Part shown: positions 43,937 to 54,411 of the stretch, in pieces | Numbering within the stretch: the stretch's first letter is position 1 | How the letters are laid out: every line of letters starts with the position of its first letter | NCBI GenBank assembly: GCA_902493375.1 | Contig: CABUPH010000002.1 | Span: 62,001 to 126,000, forward strand | Direction: 5' to 3' | Length of the DNA stretch: 64,000 bases | Source of the DNA: an uncultured Collinsella sp. | GTDB lineage: Bacteria; Actinomycetota; Coriobacteriia; Coriobacteriales; Coriobacteriaceae | Program-made: the position numbers and the translations under genes | Notes under the pieces: generated by a model | Seen by the model: the letters and a program-made list of their open reading frames with translations, nothing else | Databases searched by the model: none | What the model was told of the DNA's origin: nothing

Positions 43937-45448
43937 ATGGCTACGTTCTTTCCCGGTGAGTCCCACACGTTTTCGGAGTATCTGCTGGTCCCTGGTTACT
44001 CGTCCTCGCAGTGCATCCCCAACAACGTCTCTCTTAAGACGCCGCTGACCCGCTTTAAGCGCGGTGAGAAGCCGGCAATCACCCTGAACATCCCCATGGT
44101 TTCCGCCATCATGCAGTCCGTCTCGGGCGTCGACATGGGTGTCGCGCTCGCTACCGAGGGTGGCCTGTCCTTCATTTACGGTTCCCAGAGCGCCGAGTCC
44201 GAGGCCGCTATGGTCAAGGCCGTCAAGGATCACAAGGCCGGCTTCGTTCAGTCCGATTCCACGCTGACCCCCGACATGTCCATGGAGCAGGTCATTGAGC
44301 TCAAGGAGAAGACCGGCCACTCCACCATGCCGGTTACCGACGACGGCACTCCCAAGGGCAAGCTCCTGGGCATCGTCACCAGCCGTGACTATCGCCCCAG
44401 TCGCGATGACCACCAGACGAAGGTCTCCGAGTTCATGACCCCGCGTGAGCAGCTCATCGTGGGCGACAAGAACATCAGCCTCAAGGTCGCCAACGACGTC
44501 ATCTGGGACAACAAGCTCAATGCTCTGCCCATCGTCGACGACAACGATCACCTCATGGGCATCGTCTTCCGCAAGGACTACGACAGCCACAAGACCAACC
44601 CCAACGAGCTGCTCGATGGCGACAAGCGCTACATGGTCGGCGCCGGTATCAACACCCGCGACTATGCCGAGCGCGTGCCGCTGCTCATCGAGGCCGGTGC
44701 CGATGTCCTGTGCATCGACTCCTCCGAGGGCTTCAGCGAGTGGCAGAAGCGCACCATCGAGTGGATCCGCGCCAACTACGGCGAGGACGTCAAGGTCGGC
44801 GCCGGTAACGTTGTCGACGCCGAGGGCTTCCGCTTCCTGGCCGACTGCGGTGCCGACTTTATCAAGGTCGGTATCGGCGGCGGTTCCATCTGCATCACCC
44901 GCGAGACCAAGGGCATCGGCCGTGGCCAGGCCACCGCGCTGATCGACGTCTGCCGCGCTCGCGACGAGTACTACGAGGAGACCGGTGTCTACGTGCCCGT
45001 GTGCTCCGACGGCGGTATCGTCTACGACTACCACATGACGCTCGCCCTGGCCATGGGTGCCGACTTCATGATGCTGGGCCGCTACTTCGCCCGCTTCGAC
45101 GAGAGCCCGACCGAGCGTGTCAACGTGAACGGCCAGTACATGAAGGAGTACTGGGGCGAGGGCTCTGCGCGTGCCCGCAACTGGCAGCGCTACGACCTGG
45201 GTGGCGCCGCGAAGCTCAGCTTCGTCGAGGGCGTCGACTCCTACGTTCCCTATGCCGGTTCCCTCAAGGACGGCGTGGGCGGTACGCTCTACAAGGTCAA
45301 GTCCACGATGTGTAACTGCGGCGCTCTCTCGATTCCCGAGCTCCAGGAAAAGGCACGCCTGACCCTGGTCAGCTCCACCTCCATCGTCGAAGGCGGCGCC
45401 CACGATGTAGTCGTGAAGGACTCCCAGCAGTCTGTGTCTTATCGATAG
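43937..45448 (+). CDS. guaB: IMP dehydrogenase, Tritrichomonas-type
   Basis: A 503-aa enzyme oxidising IMP to XMP, the committed step of GMP synthesis. The TIM barrel is split by a CBS pair (about residues 100-220, including [10 protein letters not shown] and [10 protein letters not shown]). The catalytic loop [20 protein letters not shown] places the nucleophile at Cys319. The mobile flap [12 protein letters not shown] gives Arg418-Tyr419. Length and residue numbering equal those I recall for Tritrichomonas foetus IMPDH, and many segments match (HTFNEYLL-like start, [37 protein letters not shown]). The start ATG 43937 follows AAAGGAG. It differs from the usual E. coli/Bacillus type. Confidence 0.95.
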   Translation: MATFFPGESHTFSEYLLVPGYSSSQCIPNNVSLKTPLTRFKRGEKPAITLNIPMVSAIMQSVSGVDMGVALATEGGLSFIYGSQSAESEAAMVKAVKDHKAGFVQSDSTLTPDMSMEQVIELKEKTGHSTMPVTDDGTPKGKLLGIVTSRDYRPSRDDHQTKVSEFMTPREQLIVGDKNISLKVANDVIWDNKLNALPIVDDNDHLMGIVFRKDYDSHKTNPNELLDGDKRYMVGAGINTRDYAERVPLLIEAGADVLCIDSSEGFSEWQKRTIEWIRANYGEDVKVGAGNVVDAEGFRFLADCGADFIKVGIGGGSICITRETKGIGRGQATALIDVCRARDEYYEETGVYVPVCSDGGIVYDYHMTLALAMGADFMMLGRYFARFDESPTERVNVNGQYMKEYWGEGSARARNWQRYDLGGAAKLSFVEGVDSYVPYAGSLKDGVGGTLYKVKSTMCNCGALSIPELQEKARLTLVSSTSIVEGGAHDVVVKDSQQSVSYR

Positions 45449-45457
45449 GCGGCTTTC

Positions 45458-45543
45458 CCAGGCACCGCACCTTGCCGTTCAAACCGTCGCTTGCGTACCT
45501 AAGTACGCGGCGCTCCTCTTTCACGGCAATCTGCGGCACCTGG
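45458..45543. repeat. hairpin element family B, copy 2
   Basis: Imperfect outer arms (CCAGGCACCGCA with CTGCGGCACCTGG) enclose the TGCCGTTCAA...TTTCACGGCA frame shared with 6721-6817, and a central GCGTAC-CTAA-GTACGC hairpin (45493-45508). Confidence 0.65.
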
Positions 45544-45641
45544 AAACCCGTTCGTGCTAGAACGGGTTTAAGACAAAGGTTGATTCCCAACCACGTTATT
45601 TAGATAAAGCGAGATGCCTGCAAGTCGCAGGCATCTCGCTT
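45544..45641 (+). terminator. double hairpin terminator region of guaB
   Basis: First stem AAACCCGTTC/GAACGGGTTT (45544-45569 region). Second stem is a 15-bp perfect repeat, AAGCGAGATGCCTGC with loop AAGTC (45607-45641), followed by TGTTGTATTT. The second is the stronger terminator. Confidence 0.7.
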
Positions 45642-45649
45642 GTTGTATT

Positions 45650-45658
45650 TGCTAGAAT
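45650..45658 (+). promoter_or_regulatory. candidate extended -10 promoter of leuS
   Basis: TGC TAGAAT, the same extended -10 arrangement seen before valS, 19 nt before hairpin element A copy 3. Confidence 0.35.
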
Positions 45659-45676
45659 CATCCAAGTTAACCCTAG

Positions 45677-45788
45677 GGTCGGGCGGCTAGGCTTTGCTCG
45701 CTGCAAGTTCCGCACGAGCCGAAGGCCACTTAATGTGGCCTTCGTGCGAGCAGGACTGTCCGCAGCAGCGAGTAAAGCCTAGCCGACC
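45677..45788 (+). repeat. hairpin element family A, copy 3 (leuS leader)
   Basis: A 112-nt element whose central 60 nt are nearly identical to the minus-strand copy at 6550-6666. The outer arms (45685-45704 with 45765-45784, one mismatch) differ partly from that copy yet still pair. It ends 16 nt before the leuS ribosome-binding site, as copy 1 does before valS. Confidence 0.85.
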
Positions 45789-45816
45789 GGCCCCAATCAA
45801 GTTAAAAGGAGCTGAT

Positions 45817-48393
45817 ATGTGCGATTGCACAGATCATAAGGACGAGATCCCTGTCTACGACGCGCAGGCCATTGAGTCCAAGTGGATGAAGGCCTGGGAG
45901 GACTCCAACCTCTTTGCCGTCGACACCGACGACAGTAAGCCCAAGAAGTATGTGCTCGAGATGTTCCCGTATCCGTCGGGCGACCTGCACATGGGCCACG
46001 CGCGCAACTACACTATCGGCGATGCCATGGCCCGTCAGGCCCGCATGCGCGGCTACGACGTGCTGCACCCCATCGGCTTCGATGCCTTTGGCCTGCCTGC
46101 CGAGAACGCCGCCATCAAGCACAACACGCAGGCTGCCGCCTGGACGTATAAGAACATGGACCAGGCGCTCGCCACGATGAAGCGCATGGGCTTCTCCTAC
46201 GATCTGGATCGCATGGTCAAGACCTGCAGCCCCGACTACTACCGCTGGGGCCAGTGGATCTTTGAGAAGATGTGGGAAAAGGGCTTGGTCTACCGTAAGA
46301 AGAACCCGGTCAACTGGTGCCCCACCTGCAAGACCGTTCTGGCCAACGAGCAGGTTACCGAGGGCAAGTGCTGGCGCTGCGGCACCGAGCCTGAGAAGCG
46401 CGACCTTGAGCAGTGGTACTACAAGATTACCGAGTACTCCCAGGAGCTGCTCGACGACCTGGAGAAGCTCCCCGGCTGGCCCGAGCGCGTCAAGCAGATG
46501 CAGGCCAACTGGATCGGTCGCTCCGAGGGCGCCGAGGTCGACTTTACCCTGTGCGACAAGGACGGCGAGCCCATCGAGGGCGATGAGGGCAAGATCACCG
46601 TCTTCACCACGCGTGCCGATACCCTTTTTGGCGTCTCCTTCTTTGTCCTGGCTCCCGAGTACGCCGGCCTGCACGAGCTCGTCGAGGGCACGGAGTACGA
46701 GGAGGCCGTCACCAAGATCGTCGAGGACTCCAAGCATATCTCTGCCGTCGAGCGTGCCCAGGGCACCCTCGAGAAGCACGGTGCCTTCACGGGCCGCTAT
46801 GTGGTAAACCCCGTCAACGGCGAGAAGGTCCCCGTGTGGGTTGCCGATTATGTCGTTGCCGACTACGGTACCGGTGCCGTCATGGCCGTTCCCTGTGGCG
46901 ACCAGCGCGACTTTGAGTTTGCCCGTAAGTACGACCTGCCGATCGTGCCGATCATCCTGGACGATGACGATCGTGCTGCCGTCGAGGCCAGCGGCGAGAC
47001 CATCGATACCTTCCATGCCGAGACCGTCGACTGGGATTGCGCTCACGCTGCCGAGGGCACGCTCGTCCAGTCCGGCAAGTACACCGGCATGCGCGGCGGT
47101 AAGCACTCCGAGGGCGAGGCTGCGATCGTGGCCGACCTCGAGGCCATGGGCTGCGGTCGTCGCAAGGTCGAGTTCCGTCTGCGCGACTGGCTCATCAGCC
47201 GCCAGCGCTATTGGGGCAACCCCATCCCGGCCATCCACTGCGAGCACTGCGGCATCGTGCCCGTGCCCGAGGATCAGCTGCCGGTGACGCTGCCCGAGAA
47301 CCTGGACCTGGGCGCCGGCGAAACCCTTGCTGAGTGCAAGGAGTTCTACGAGACCACCTGCCCGGTCTGCGGCCGCCCGGCCAAGCGCGAGACCGATACC
47401 ATGGACACCTTCACCTGCTCCAGCTGGTATTACCTGCGCTATACCGATCCGCACAACACCGAGCTGCCCTTCTCCCGTGAGGCTGCCGACCGTTGGATGC
47501 CCGTCGATAACTACATCGGCGGCATCGAGCACGCTATTCTGCACCTGCTCTACAGCCGCTTCTTTACCAAGGCACTGCGCGACCTGGGCCTGCTGAGCGT
47601 GGACGAGCCCTTCACCAACCTGCTGTGCCAGGGCATGGTCAAGGACGAGAACGGCGACACCATGTCCAAGTCCAAGGGCAATGTCGTGCCCCCGAGCTCG
47701 GTCATCGAGCCCTACGGCGCCGACACCATGCGTCTGGCGATCCTGTTTATCGCTCCGCCCGAGAAGGACTTCGACTGGGATCCCAAGGCCGTTGAGGGCG
47801 CCAACCGCTTCATCAAGCGCGCCTGGCGTATCGTTTGGCAGCTCGTCCAGTCCGGTGACGCCAACGTGGCCTTCGACAAGTCCGCGCTCGACGAGGTTGC
47901 GATGAAGCTCTATCGCGAGCGTCACCGCACCATCGCCAAGTGCACTGAGGACTTCGACCGCGGCCAGTTCAACACCGCGATCTCGGCCGTCATGGAGCTC
48001 GTCAACGCGGCGAGCGCCTATCTCAACGCCACTGAGGGTGCTGACCGCGACAAGGCTCTGTGCTACGGCGTGGCCAAGGATATCGTGAGCGTCCTTGCCC
48101 CTATCTGCCCGTTCTGGGCCGACGAGCTGTGGCACGAGGCACTCGGCTGCGAGGGCAACGCCTACACCGCCGCCTGGCCCGAGTTCGACCTGGCCGAGTC
48201 CGTTGAGGACACGGTGCAGATCGTGGTCCAGGTGCTCGGCAAGGTCCGCGGCCGCGTCGACGTTGCCCGCGATGCCTCCAATGAGGATATGCAGGCTGCC
48301 GCCGAGGCCGCCGTCGCCAAGTGGCTCGACGGCAAGACGGTCGTCAAGGCCATCTGCGTGCCCGGCAAGCTGGTCAACCTGGTGGTCAAGTAA
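45817..48393 (+). CDS. leuS: leucyl-tRNA synthetase
   Basis: An 858-aa class I synthetase. HIGH motif [14 protein letters not shown] (about residue 50) and KMSKS motif [11 protein letters not shown] zinc-type knuckle is seen in CPTCKTVLA...CWRCG. The editing domain includes [14 protein letters not shown] and [17 protein letters not shown], with the conserved editing Asp. The C-terminal domain ends [17 protein letters not shown]. The start ATG 45817 is fixed by AAAAGGAG; an apparent frame back to 45694 lies in the hairpin element and is not coding. Confidence 0.97.
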   Translation: MCDCTDHKDEIPVYDAQAIESKWMKAWEDSNLFAVDTDDSKPKKYVLEMFPYPSGDLHMGHARNYTIGDAMARQARMRGYDVLHPIGFDAFGLPAENAAIKHNTQAAAWTYKNMDQALATMKRMGFSYDLDRMVKTCSPDYYRWGQWIFEKMWEKGLVYRKKNPVNWCPTCKTVLANEQVTEGKCWRCGTEPEKRDLEQWYYKITEYSQELLDDLEKLPGWPERVKQMQANWIGRSEGAEVDFTLCDKDGEPIEGDEGKITVFTTRADTLFGVSFFVLAPEYAGLHELVEGTEYEEAVTKIVEDSKHISAVERAQGTLEKHGAFTGRYVVNPVNGEKVPVWVADYVVADYGTGAVMAVPCGDQRDFEFARKYDLPIVPIILDDDDRAAVEASGETIDTFHAETVDWDCAHAAEGTLVQSGKYTGMRGGKHSEGEAAIVADLEAMGCGRRKVEFRLRDWLISRQRYWGNPIPAIHCEHCGIVPVPEDQLPVTLPENLDLGAGETLAECKEFYETTCPVCGRPAKRETDTMDTFTCSSWYYLRYTDPHNTELPFSREAADRWMPVDNYIGGIEHAILHLLYSRFFTKALRDLGLLSVDEPFTNLLCQGMVKDENGDTMSKSKGNVVPPSSVIEPYGADTMRLAILFIAPPEKDFDWDPKAVEGANRFIKRAWRIVWQLVQSGDANVAFDKSALDEVAMKLYRERHRTIAKCTEDFDRGQFNTAISAVMELVNAASAYLNATEGADRDKALCYGVAKDIVSVLAPICPFWADELWHEALGCEGNAYTAAWPEFDLAESVEDTVQIVVQVLGKVRGRVDVARDASNEDMQAAAEAAVAKWLDGKTVVKAICVPGKLVNLVVK

Positions 48394-48420
48394 GCATTGC
48401 GCGCTTAACTGACATGCAAT

Positions 48421-48465
48421 GAACGAGGGGCGATCCAGGTGGGTCGTCCCTCGTCTTGTGTTTTT
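48421..48465 (+). terminator. leuS terminator
   Basis: ACGAGGGGCGATCC pairs with GGGTCGTCCCTCGT around AGGT, then CTTGTGTTTTT. Confidence 0.8.
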
Positions 48466-48497
48466 AGCCCTGCTTAGTCATTGCGTCGCAACGTTTT

Positions 48498-49070
48498 CTA
48501 TGGGATGTGTACCAGGTCCCTAAAGTAAACGTTGCCCGTTGCCTCTTCGAACATCCAAATGTTGAGGTAGATGTCGTTGAGGTCGTTGTTCACATCAAAG
48601 TCCGGATCGTCGAAGGTGCCCACAAAGGTGAGCATGGCGCGCGTTTCCTCTCCAGCGGCGACCGGTTGGCGCATGTGTACGTCGCGGACCACGCCGTTGA
48701 CGTAGGCATAGGAGTCCACATCGCCAAACATCATGTCGACACCGGTGTTGTTGGACACCGTAAAGACGAGCGCGGCGTCCCCGTAGCCGTCGGTGTCCTT
48801 GCCCACGCAGGTAACATGGACGTTCTCGTCCGCCTCAAGGTCGATGGGGAGCTGTTCTTGGGAATCGGGACCCAGGCCCTGGGGATCGACGATGTCTTCG
48901 TTTATTTTGTCGAAGCTCGCCGGGGGTTCGGTTTTCTCGTTGGCTTTGGTGCTGCCAAGATCCGGTTCGCATGTTCCGGTTTTGCTGTTCGTTTTGCCAC
49001 AGCCCACGAGGGTCAACGAGCACGTTGCGATGGCGAGCGCAGTCATGCAGAGGGTGCCTAGGCGTTTCAT
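48498..49070 (-). CDS. lipoprotein of unknown function
   Basis: A 190-aa secreted lipoprotein: signal peptide MKRLGTLCMTALAIATCSLT ending in the lipobox LVGC (Cys24). A Lys/Glu/Asp-rich linker follows, then a beta-rich domain (VHVTCVGKDTDGYGDAALVF; ETRAMLTFVGTFDDPD) resembling small extracellular immunoglobulin-like or DUF-type domains. No enzymatic motif is visible. Good ATG start with GGAGG upstream on the minus strand. Convergent with leuS. Confidence 0.85.
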   Translation of the reverse strand: MKRLGTLCMTALAIATCSLTLVGCGKTNSKTGTCEPDLGSTKANEKTEPPASFDKINEDIVDPQGLGPDSQEQLPIDLEADENVHVTCVGKDTDGYGDAALVFTVSNNTGVDMMFGDVDSYAYVNGVVRDVHMRQPVAAGEETRAMLTFVGTFDDPDFDVNNDLNDIYLNIWMFEEATGNVYFRDLVHIP

Positions 49071-49332
49071 GGGTGCCTCCTTACCGTAAAGGATCTCGAA
49101 AGGTTCGTCGTTGCGCGACTTGCTGGCTGGCTTGTTGCAGAATGCCCCTTAACGTAAGTCTGATCGATAGGGGCTCGGGGAGGAATGCCCTTGGGGTCCG
49201 AACGGGCCTGTGGATTGGGACGCATGGCCCGTTCTTGGACCCTCGGACGCTTGCCTCATGGAGTCTTTAGTCCAATTGTCCTATTCTTGTGGAGAAGCTG
49301 TGCGCACGCTGACCTGCAGATTCGTACTGTGC

Positions 49333-49361
49333 TTGCACGTTTCCGCAGCTATTGGTATAGT
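49333..49361 (+). promoter_or_regulatory. promoter of the rimP-nusA-infB operon
   Basis: TTGCAC (49333-49338), a 17-nt spacer and TATAGT (49356-49361), about 80 nt before rimP. The rest of the 369-nt gap from 49071 shows no gene. Confidence 0.7.
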
Positions 49362-49387
49362 TTGCTTGCAAATGAAGTTGTAATTGA

Positions 49388-49419
49388 AAGAAGTGGGGTT
49401 TCGGCCCCGCTTCTTTTTT
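49388..49419 (+). terminator. intrinsic terminator/attenuator in the rimP leader
   Basis: An 11-bp stem (49388-49398 with 49405-49415) with loop TTTCGG and a T6 run lies between the promoter and rimP. It suits leader attenuation of the nusA operon, possibly by NusA itself. Confidence 0.8.
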
Positions 49420-49439
49420 GTATGGATGGAGGTGCCGCA

Positions 49440-49934
49440 ATGGTCAAGACCAAGACCGAGCAGGCGATCATCGACGCGCTCGAGGCCGTCGCTCCCCAGC
49501 ACGATATCGACATCGTCGACGTCGAGCTCGTGGGTGCCACCAAGGCCCCCTGCGTGCGCGTGCGTATCGAGGGTGCCGAGGGTCAGAGCCTGTCGCTCAA
49601 CGACGTCACGGCCAACACCAAGTGGGTCGGCGATGTGATTGAGGAGCTCGACCCCATCTCCTCGAGCTATACGCTCGAGGTGTCGAGCCCGGGTATGGCG
49701 CGCCCGCTGCGCCGCCCGAGTGACTTTGCCCGCTTTGTGGGCGAAAACTGCGAGCTCACCTCCACCGCCACCGAGGGCCGTCGCAAGTACGCCGGCAAGA
49801 TTGCCGCCGCCACCGAGACGAACGTGACCCTCGAGCTCGAGGACGGCGAGTCCGTTACCCTCGATTTCTCTGATGTTAAAAAGTGCAAGTTGAAGCCCAC
49901 CTACGACTTCAAGCCCGCGAAGGAAGGAAAGTAA
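49440..49934 (+). CDS. rimP: ribosome maturation factor RimP
   Basis: A 164-aa assembly factor for the 30S subunit. N-terminal alpha/beta domain with DIDIVDVELVGATKAPCVRV and the signature YTLEVSSPGMARPLRRPSDF, then a C-terminal SH3-like domain (VTLELEDGESVTLDFSDVKK). ATG 49440 follows GGAGG; the frame open from 49185 is not coding. First gene of a long operon; nusA starts 2 nt downstream. Confidence 0.94.
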   Translation: MVKTKTEQAIIDALEAVAPQHDIDIVDVELVGATKAPCVRVRIEGAEGQSLSLNDVTANTKWVGDVIEELDPISSSYTLEVSSPGMARPLRRPSDFARFVGENCELTSTATEGRRKYAGKIAAATETNVTLELEDGESVTLDFSDVKKCKLKPTYDFKPAKEGK

Positions 49935-49935
49935 G

Positions 49936-51183
49936 ATGGCAGCATCCGACATGATGTCCGCCCTGATGGAGCTTTGCCAGGAGAAGCACATCGACCAGCT
50001 CTACCTGATCGACCGCCTGGAGCAGTCGCTCGCCAAGAGCTATGCCGAGATCCTGCATCTTGAGTGGGGCGCCAAGGTGACCATCGACCGCACCACCGGC
50101 AAGATCTACGTCTACCGCCTGGAGCCGATCGACGATTCCATGGACGAGGAGGGCAACTTCACCGAGTTCGAGGAGATCGACGTCACTCCCAAGAACACGA
50201 GCCGCATCGCTGCCCAGCACGCCAAGGCCGAGATTAACGCCATTGTGCGTAACTCCGCCCGCGAGCAGATCTACGAGGAGTTCTCCGGCCGCATCGGCGA
50301 CCTCATCAGCGGTACCGTGCTGCAGTCCACGCCCGACTTCACGATCGTCAAGATCCGCGAGGGCGTCGAGGCCGAGCTTCCGCACTTTGACCAGCGTCGT
50401 TACGAGAACGAGCGCAACGAGCGTCCGATGGGCGAGCGCTACCTGCACAACCAGCACATCAAGGCCGTGATCATCGACGTTCGCGACCCCAACTCCAACC
50501 TGCAGCCGGTTCGCGGCGAGCACAGCCGTCCGCCGATTGTCATCTCCCGTACCCACCCCGAGCTCATGCGTCGTCTGTTTGAGCAGGAGGTGCCCGAGAT
50601 CTATGAGGGCACCGTCCAGATCAAGTCGATCGCCCGCGAGCCTGGTCAGCGCTCCAAGGTCGCCGTCCACTCGCTCGACGACCGCCTGGATCCCGTGGGC
50701 GCCTGCGTCGGTCCCAAGGGCAGCCGTGTTCGCGCTGTCGTGGGCGAGCTCCGCGGCGAGCGCGTCGACGTCATCCTGTGGGATGCAGATCCTGCCGTCT
50801 ACGTCGCCAACGCCCTTTCGCCCGCTAAGGTCACCCGCGTCCTCATCGACGAGGAGAAGGCCTACGCCGGCGTCATCGTGCCCGACGACCAGCTGTCCCT
50901 CGCCATTGGCAAGGAGGGCCAGAACGCCCGCCTCGCCGCGCGCCTGACCGGCTGGCACATCGACATTAAGTCGGAGACCCTTGCCGCCGACATCCTCAAG
51001 AACGTTCCCGTTCACGAGGAGCCCGCCGCCGACCTGATCGGTGACGAGGAGGACGAGGACGTCCGCCGCTGCGAGTATGTGTCCGAGGACGGCATCCAGT
51101 GCCGCAACCAGGCTCGTCCCGGCTCCCGTTTCTGCGGTGTCCATGACACCGACGCCTTCGATGATGCGGAGGACCTGATCTAG
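49936..51183 (+). CDS. nusA: transcription termination/antitermination factor NusA
   Basis: A 415-aa RNA-polymerase-binding factor: N-terminal domain, S1 domain ([20 protein letters not shown], about residues 120-140), then two KH domains with [17 protein letters not shown] and [14 protein letters not shown]. The last 50 residues are unusual: after an acidic linker they carry [11 protein letters not shown] and GSRFCGVHD, a Cys3His pattern that could bind zinc. There are no E. coli-type acidic repeats. Coupled to rimP (2-nt gap). Confidence 0.95.
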   Translation: MAASDMMSALMELCQEKHIDQLYLIDRLEQSLAKSYAEILHLEWGAKVTIDRTTGKIYVYRLEPIDDSMDEEGNFTEFEEIDVTPKNTSRIAAQHAKAEINAIVRNSAREQIYEEFSGRIGDLISGTVLQSTPDFTIVKIREGVEAELPHFDQRRYENERNERPMGERYLHNQHIKAVIIDVRDPNSNLQPVRGEHSRPPIVISRTHPELMRRLFEQEVPEIYEGTVQIKSIAREPGQRSKVAVHSLDDRLDPVGACVGPKGSRVRAVVGELRGERVDVILWDADPAVYVANALSPAKVTRVLIDEEKAYAGVIVPDDQLSLAIGKEGQNARLAARLTGWHIDIKSETLAADILKNVPVHEEPAADLIGDEEDEDVRRCEYVSEDGIQCRNQARPGSRFCGVHDTDAFDDAEDLI

Positions 51184-51274
51184 CGCGCGGTCGCGCCGGG
51201 TAGGTCCCGGTGCATCTCCCACGCTCGTTCAGTCTCTAGGCACCCAAGGTGCCAGAAAGGGTAGGTGAAGTCAT

Positions 51275-53989
51275 ATGGCAAAAGTCCGTGTGTCCACCCT
51301 GGCCAAAGAGTTCGGCATGACCTCCAAGGAACTGATGGGTCATCTCGCCGATATGAAGATTCCCGCTAAGTCCGCTTCCTCCACCTTGGAGGACGCCTAT
51401 GTCGCCATGGTCCGCAAGCAGCTCGCCTCGGTGATCGAGGCCCGCGCCCAGGAAGTCGAGGCCGCCAAGCAGGCCGAGGAGCAGGCAGCTGCCGCCGAGG
51501 AGGCCGCACGCGCTGCCGAGGCCGAGCGCGAGCGTATCGCCGCCGAGAAGGCCCGCGAGGAGGAGCGCCGCCAGTTTGCCGCAGCCCAGGCTGCCGAGGA
51601 GGCTGCCCGCGCCGAGGCCGAGGCCAAGAAGAAGGCCGAGCAGGAGCGCCTTGCCCGCGAGAAGGAGGAGGCTGCCCGTGAGGCCCAGCGCCGCGCCGTT
51701 CCCGCTTCCGACTCCGGTTCGCGCTTCCGTTCGCTGCTCGACCAGATCGCCGCACAGGAGACCGTGCTCAAGGAGAAGAAGGACGCCGAGGACAAGGCCA
51801 AGGCCGAGCGCGCCGCCGAGCGCGGTAACCGTCGTGGCGGCAACAACGACCGCCGCGGTGGCCGTCGTAACGATCGCAACGCTTCCGACAACAACTCCGA
51901 GCGCAACGCTTCCGAGAGCCGTCCGCACAGCCATCGCACCAACGCCAGCAACAACGTCGCTGCTGGCATGGACTTCCCCAACCCCGACAAGCAGGGCAAG
52001 GGCAAGAAGCGCAAGGGCGGTCACAACAACGAAGAGGACCACTACAGCCGCATGGCTCGCGAGGCCGAGGAGTACAGCCGCGAGAAGGTGCTCGAGGAGG
52101 CTCGTGCTGCCGTCGAGGAGGCCTCTCGCGAGTCCACCGGTCGCCGCAAGAAGCGCAAGGAGAAGCGCGAGCGCGAGGCTGCCAAGGCGCAGGAGGAGCG
52201 CAAGATAGAGGAGGCGCTGGCCCAGGGCGTGAACCCCGAGGACCTCGACGCCATCAAGGTCTCCCAGGGCGTTACCGTCCAGGAGCTTGCCGAGGCGCTC
52301 GACGTTCCGGCCAACGACATCATCAAGCGCCTGTTCCTGCTTGGTACGCCGCTCACCATGACGCAGTCCATGTCCGACGACCTTGTCGAGCTCGTTGCTG
52401 ACGACCTGGGTCGTCAGATCAAGATCATCACCCCCGAGGAGGAGAACACCTTCTCGTTCTACGATGATCCCGCCGACCTTAAGCCGCGCGCCCCGGTCGT
52501 CACCGTCATGGGCCACGTCGACCACGGCAAGACGTCGCTGCTCGACGCCATCCGTCACACCGGCGTTGCTGCCGGCGAGGCGGGCGGCATTACGCAGGCC
52601 ATCGGCGCTTCGCAGGTCATGATCAACGACCGCAAGATCACCTTTATCGATACCCCGGGTCACGCCACCTTTACGGCCATGCGTGCCCGTGGCGCCAAGG
52701 TGACCGACATCGTCATCCTGATCGTCGCCGCCGACGACGGCGTCATGCCCCAGACGGTCGAGTCGATCAACCACGCCAAGGCCGCCGGCGTACCCATCGT
52801 CGTCGCCGTCAACAAGATCGATAAGCCGGGCGCCAACCCCGACCGTGTTCGTCAGGAGCTCACCGAGTACGGCGTCATCCCCGAGGAGTGGGGCGGACAG
52901 AACATGTTCGTCAACATCTCGGCCAAGCAGAAGATCGGTATCGACGACCTTCTGGAGACCGTGCTGCTCCAGGCAGACGTGCTCGAGCTCAAGGCTAACC
53001 CGGACACCTTTGCTTCCGGCAACGTCCTCGAGGCCAAGCTCGACAAGGGCCGCGGCTCGGTCGCTACCGTGCTCGTGACCCGCGGTACCCTGCACGTGGG
53101 CGATACGCTGGTCGCTGGCCTTACCTACGGCCGTGTCCGCGCCATGCTCGACCCCAAGGGTCGCGCCGTCACCGAGGCCGGTCCCTCCGACGCTGTCGAG
53201 ATCCTGGGTCTGCAGTCCGTGCCCAACGCCGGTGACGAGTTCCGCGTGTTCGAGGACGAGCGCGAGGCTCGCGCCCTTGCCGACGAGCGTTCGCTCAAGG
53301 CCCGTATCGAGGAGCAGAGCCGCGTCAAGCACGTCACGCTCGAGAACCTCTTCGAGACCATCGCCGACGCCGAGGTCAAGGAGCTCAACCTGATCATCAA
53401 GGCCGACGTTCAGGGCTCTATCGAGGCCCTTCAGGACTCGCTCGACAAGATGGATCAGTCCGAGGTTCGCATCAACACGATCCATTCCGCCGTTGGCGCC
53501 ATCAACGAGACCGACGTCGTCCTGGCCGACGCCTCCAACGCCATCATCATCGGCTTTGGCGTCCGTCCCGACGGTAAGGCCCGCTCCGCCGCCGAGCGCG
53601 AGGGCGTCGAGATCCGTTGCTACGACGTCATCTATAAGTGCCTCGAGGAGCTCGACGCCGCCCGTATCGGCATGCTCAAGCCCACCGAGGTCGAGGTCGC
53701 CACGGGTACCGCGACCGTCCTGGACACCTTCAAGGTGCCCAAAGTCGGTATCGCCGCCGGTGTCCGCGTCGAAGAGGGCGAGATCGCCGCGACCGATTCC
53801 GTGCGCCTGGTGCGCGACGGTATCGTGGTCTTCAACGGCAAGATCGCCTCGATGCGCCACTACAAGGACGAGGCCAAGACCCTCAAGAGCGGTTCCGAGG
53901 GCGGCATTGGCCTAGAGAACTTCCAGGACATCAAGCCCGGCGACCAGATCGAGGGTTACCGCATCGACCAGGTTGCCCGTACCGAGTAG
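51275..53989 (+). CDS. infB: translation initiation factor IF-2
   Basis: A 904-aa GTPase delivering initiator tRNA. N-terminal IF2-N domain ([20 protein letters not shown]), a long charged Ala/Glu/Arg-rich region (about residues 50-330) including Asn-rich [15 protein letters not shown], then a second IF2-N-like segment. The G domain has [22 protein letters not shown] and NKIDKPG. Domains II-IV follow. ATG 51275 has GGGTAGGTG upstream. There is no ylxR gene between nusA and infB, unlike in many Gram-positives. Confidence 0.97.
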   Translation: MAKVRVSTLAKEFGMTSKELMGHLADMKIPAKSASSTLEDAYVAMVRKQLASVIEARAQEVEAAKQAEEQAAAAEEAARAAEAERERIAAEKAREEERRQFAAAQAAEEAARAEAEAKKKAEQERLAREKEEAAREAQRRAVPASDSGSRFRSLLDQIAAQETVLKEKKDAEDKAKAERAAERGNRRGGNNDRRGGRRNDRNASDNNSERNASESRPHSHRTNASNNVAAGMDFPNPDKQGKGKKRKGGHNNEEDHYSRMAREAEEYSREKVLEEARAAVEEASRESTGRRKKRKEKREREAAKAQEERKIEEALAQGVNPEDLDAIKVSQGVTVQELAEALDVPANDIIKRLFLLGTPLTMTQSMSDDLVELVADDLGRQIKIITPEEENTFSFYDDPADLKPRAPVVTVMGHVDHGKTSLLDAIRHTGVAAGEAGGITQAIGASQVMINDRKITFIDTPGHATFTAMRARGAKVTDIVILIVAADDGVMPQTVESINHAKAAGVPIVVAVNKIDKPGANPDRVRQELTEYGVIPEEWGGQNMFVNISAKQKIGIDDLLETVLLQADVLELKANPDTFASGNVLEAKLDKGRGSVATVLVTRGTLHVGDTLVAGLTYGRVRAMLDPKGRAVTEAGPSDAVEILGLQSVPNAGDEFRVFEDEREARALADERSLKARIEEQSRVKHVTLENLFETIADAEVKELNLIIKADVQGSIEALQDSLDKMDQSEVRINTIHSAVGAINETDVVLADASNAIIIGFGVRPDGKARSAAEREGVEIRCYDVIYKCLEELDAARIGMLKPTEVEVATGTATVLDTFKVPKVGIAAGVRVEEGEIAATDSVRLVRDGIVVFNGKIASMRHYKDEAKTLKSGSEGGIGLENFQDIKPGDQIEGYRIDQVARTE

Positions 53990-54000
53990 GGGGTAGCGCT

Positions 54001-54411
54001 ATGAAGCAAACGCAGGCAACCCGCCGTCTGGGCGAGCAGCTTCGCGAGAAGCTCGGTTATATCCTGCTCTTTGAGGTTTCCGATCCGCGTCTCGACCTGG
54101 TTACTTTGACCGCGGTCGAGGTCGCGGTGGACCGTTCGTTCGCGCGTGTGTACGTGTCGTGCGATGCGAGCCGCTACGACGAGGTCATGGAGGCGCTCTC
54201 AAGCGCCAGGGGCCGTATTCGCAGCCTGTTGGCTCGCTCTCTCGATTGGCGTGTCACGCCCGAGCTCGATTTTCGCATCGATCGCTCGACCGATGAGGCC
54301 GAGCGCATCACGCGTGCGCTGGAAAACGTTCCCGCCACGCTTGCGATCGAAAAGGACGAGGACGGCTATCCGATAGCGGATGCCGCCCAGGAGGCAGCTT
54401 TAGATGACTAA
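54001..54411 (+). CDS. rbfA: 30S ribosome-binding factor RbfA
   Basis: A 136-aa KH-fold protein for 16S rRNA 5' maturation. Typical blocks are RLGEQLREKLGYILLFEVSD, LVTLTAVEVAVDRSFARVYV and LDWRVTPELDFRIDRSTDEA. ATG 54001 lies 11 nt after infB, with GGGGGTAG as weak RBS; the frame open further upstream is an infB shadow. Overlaps the next gene by 8 nt. Confidence 0.95.
   Translation: MKQTQATRRLGEQLREKLGYILLFEVSDPRLDLVTLTAVEVAVDRSFARVYVSCDASRYDEVMEALSSARGRIRSLLARSLDWRVTPELDFRIDRSTDEAERITRALENVPATLAIEKDEDGYPIADAAQEAALDD

Noticed and set aside
45694..45816. N-terminal extension of leuS
   Set aside because: This sequence is the hairpin element itself; the strong AAAAGGAG sets the start at 45817.
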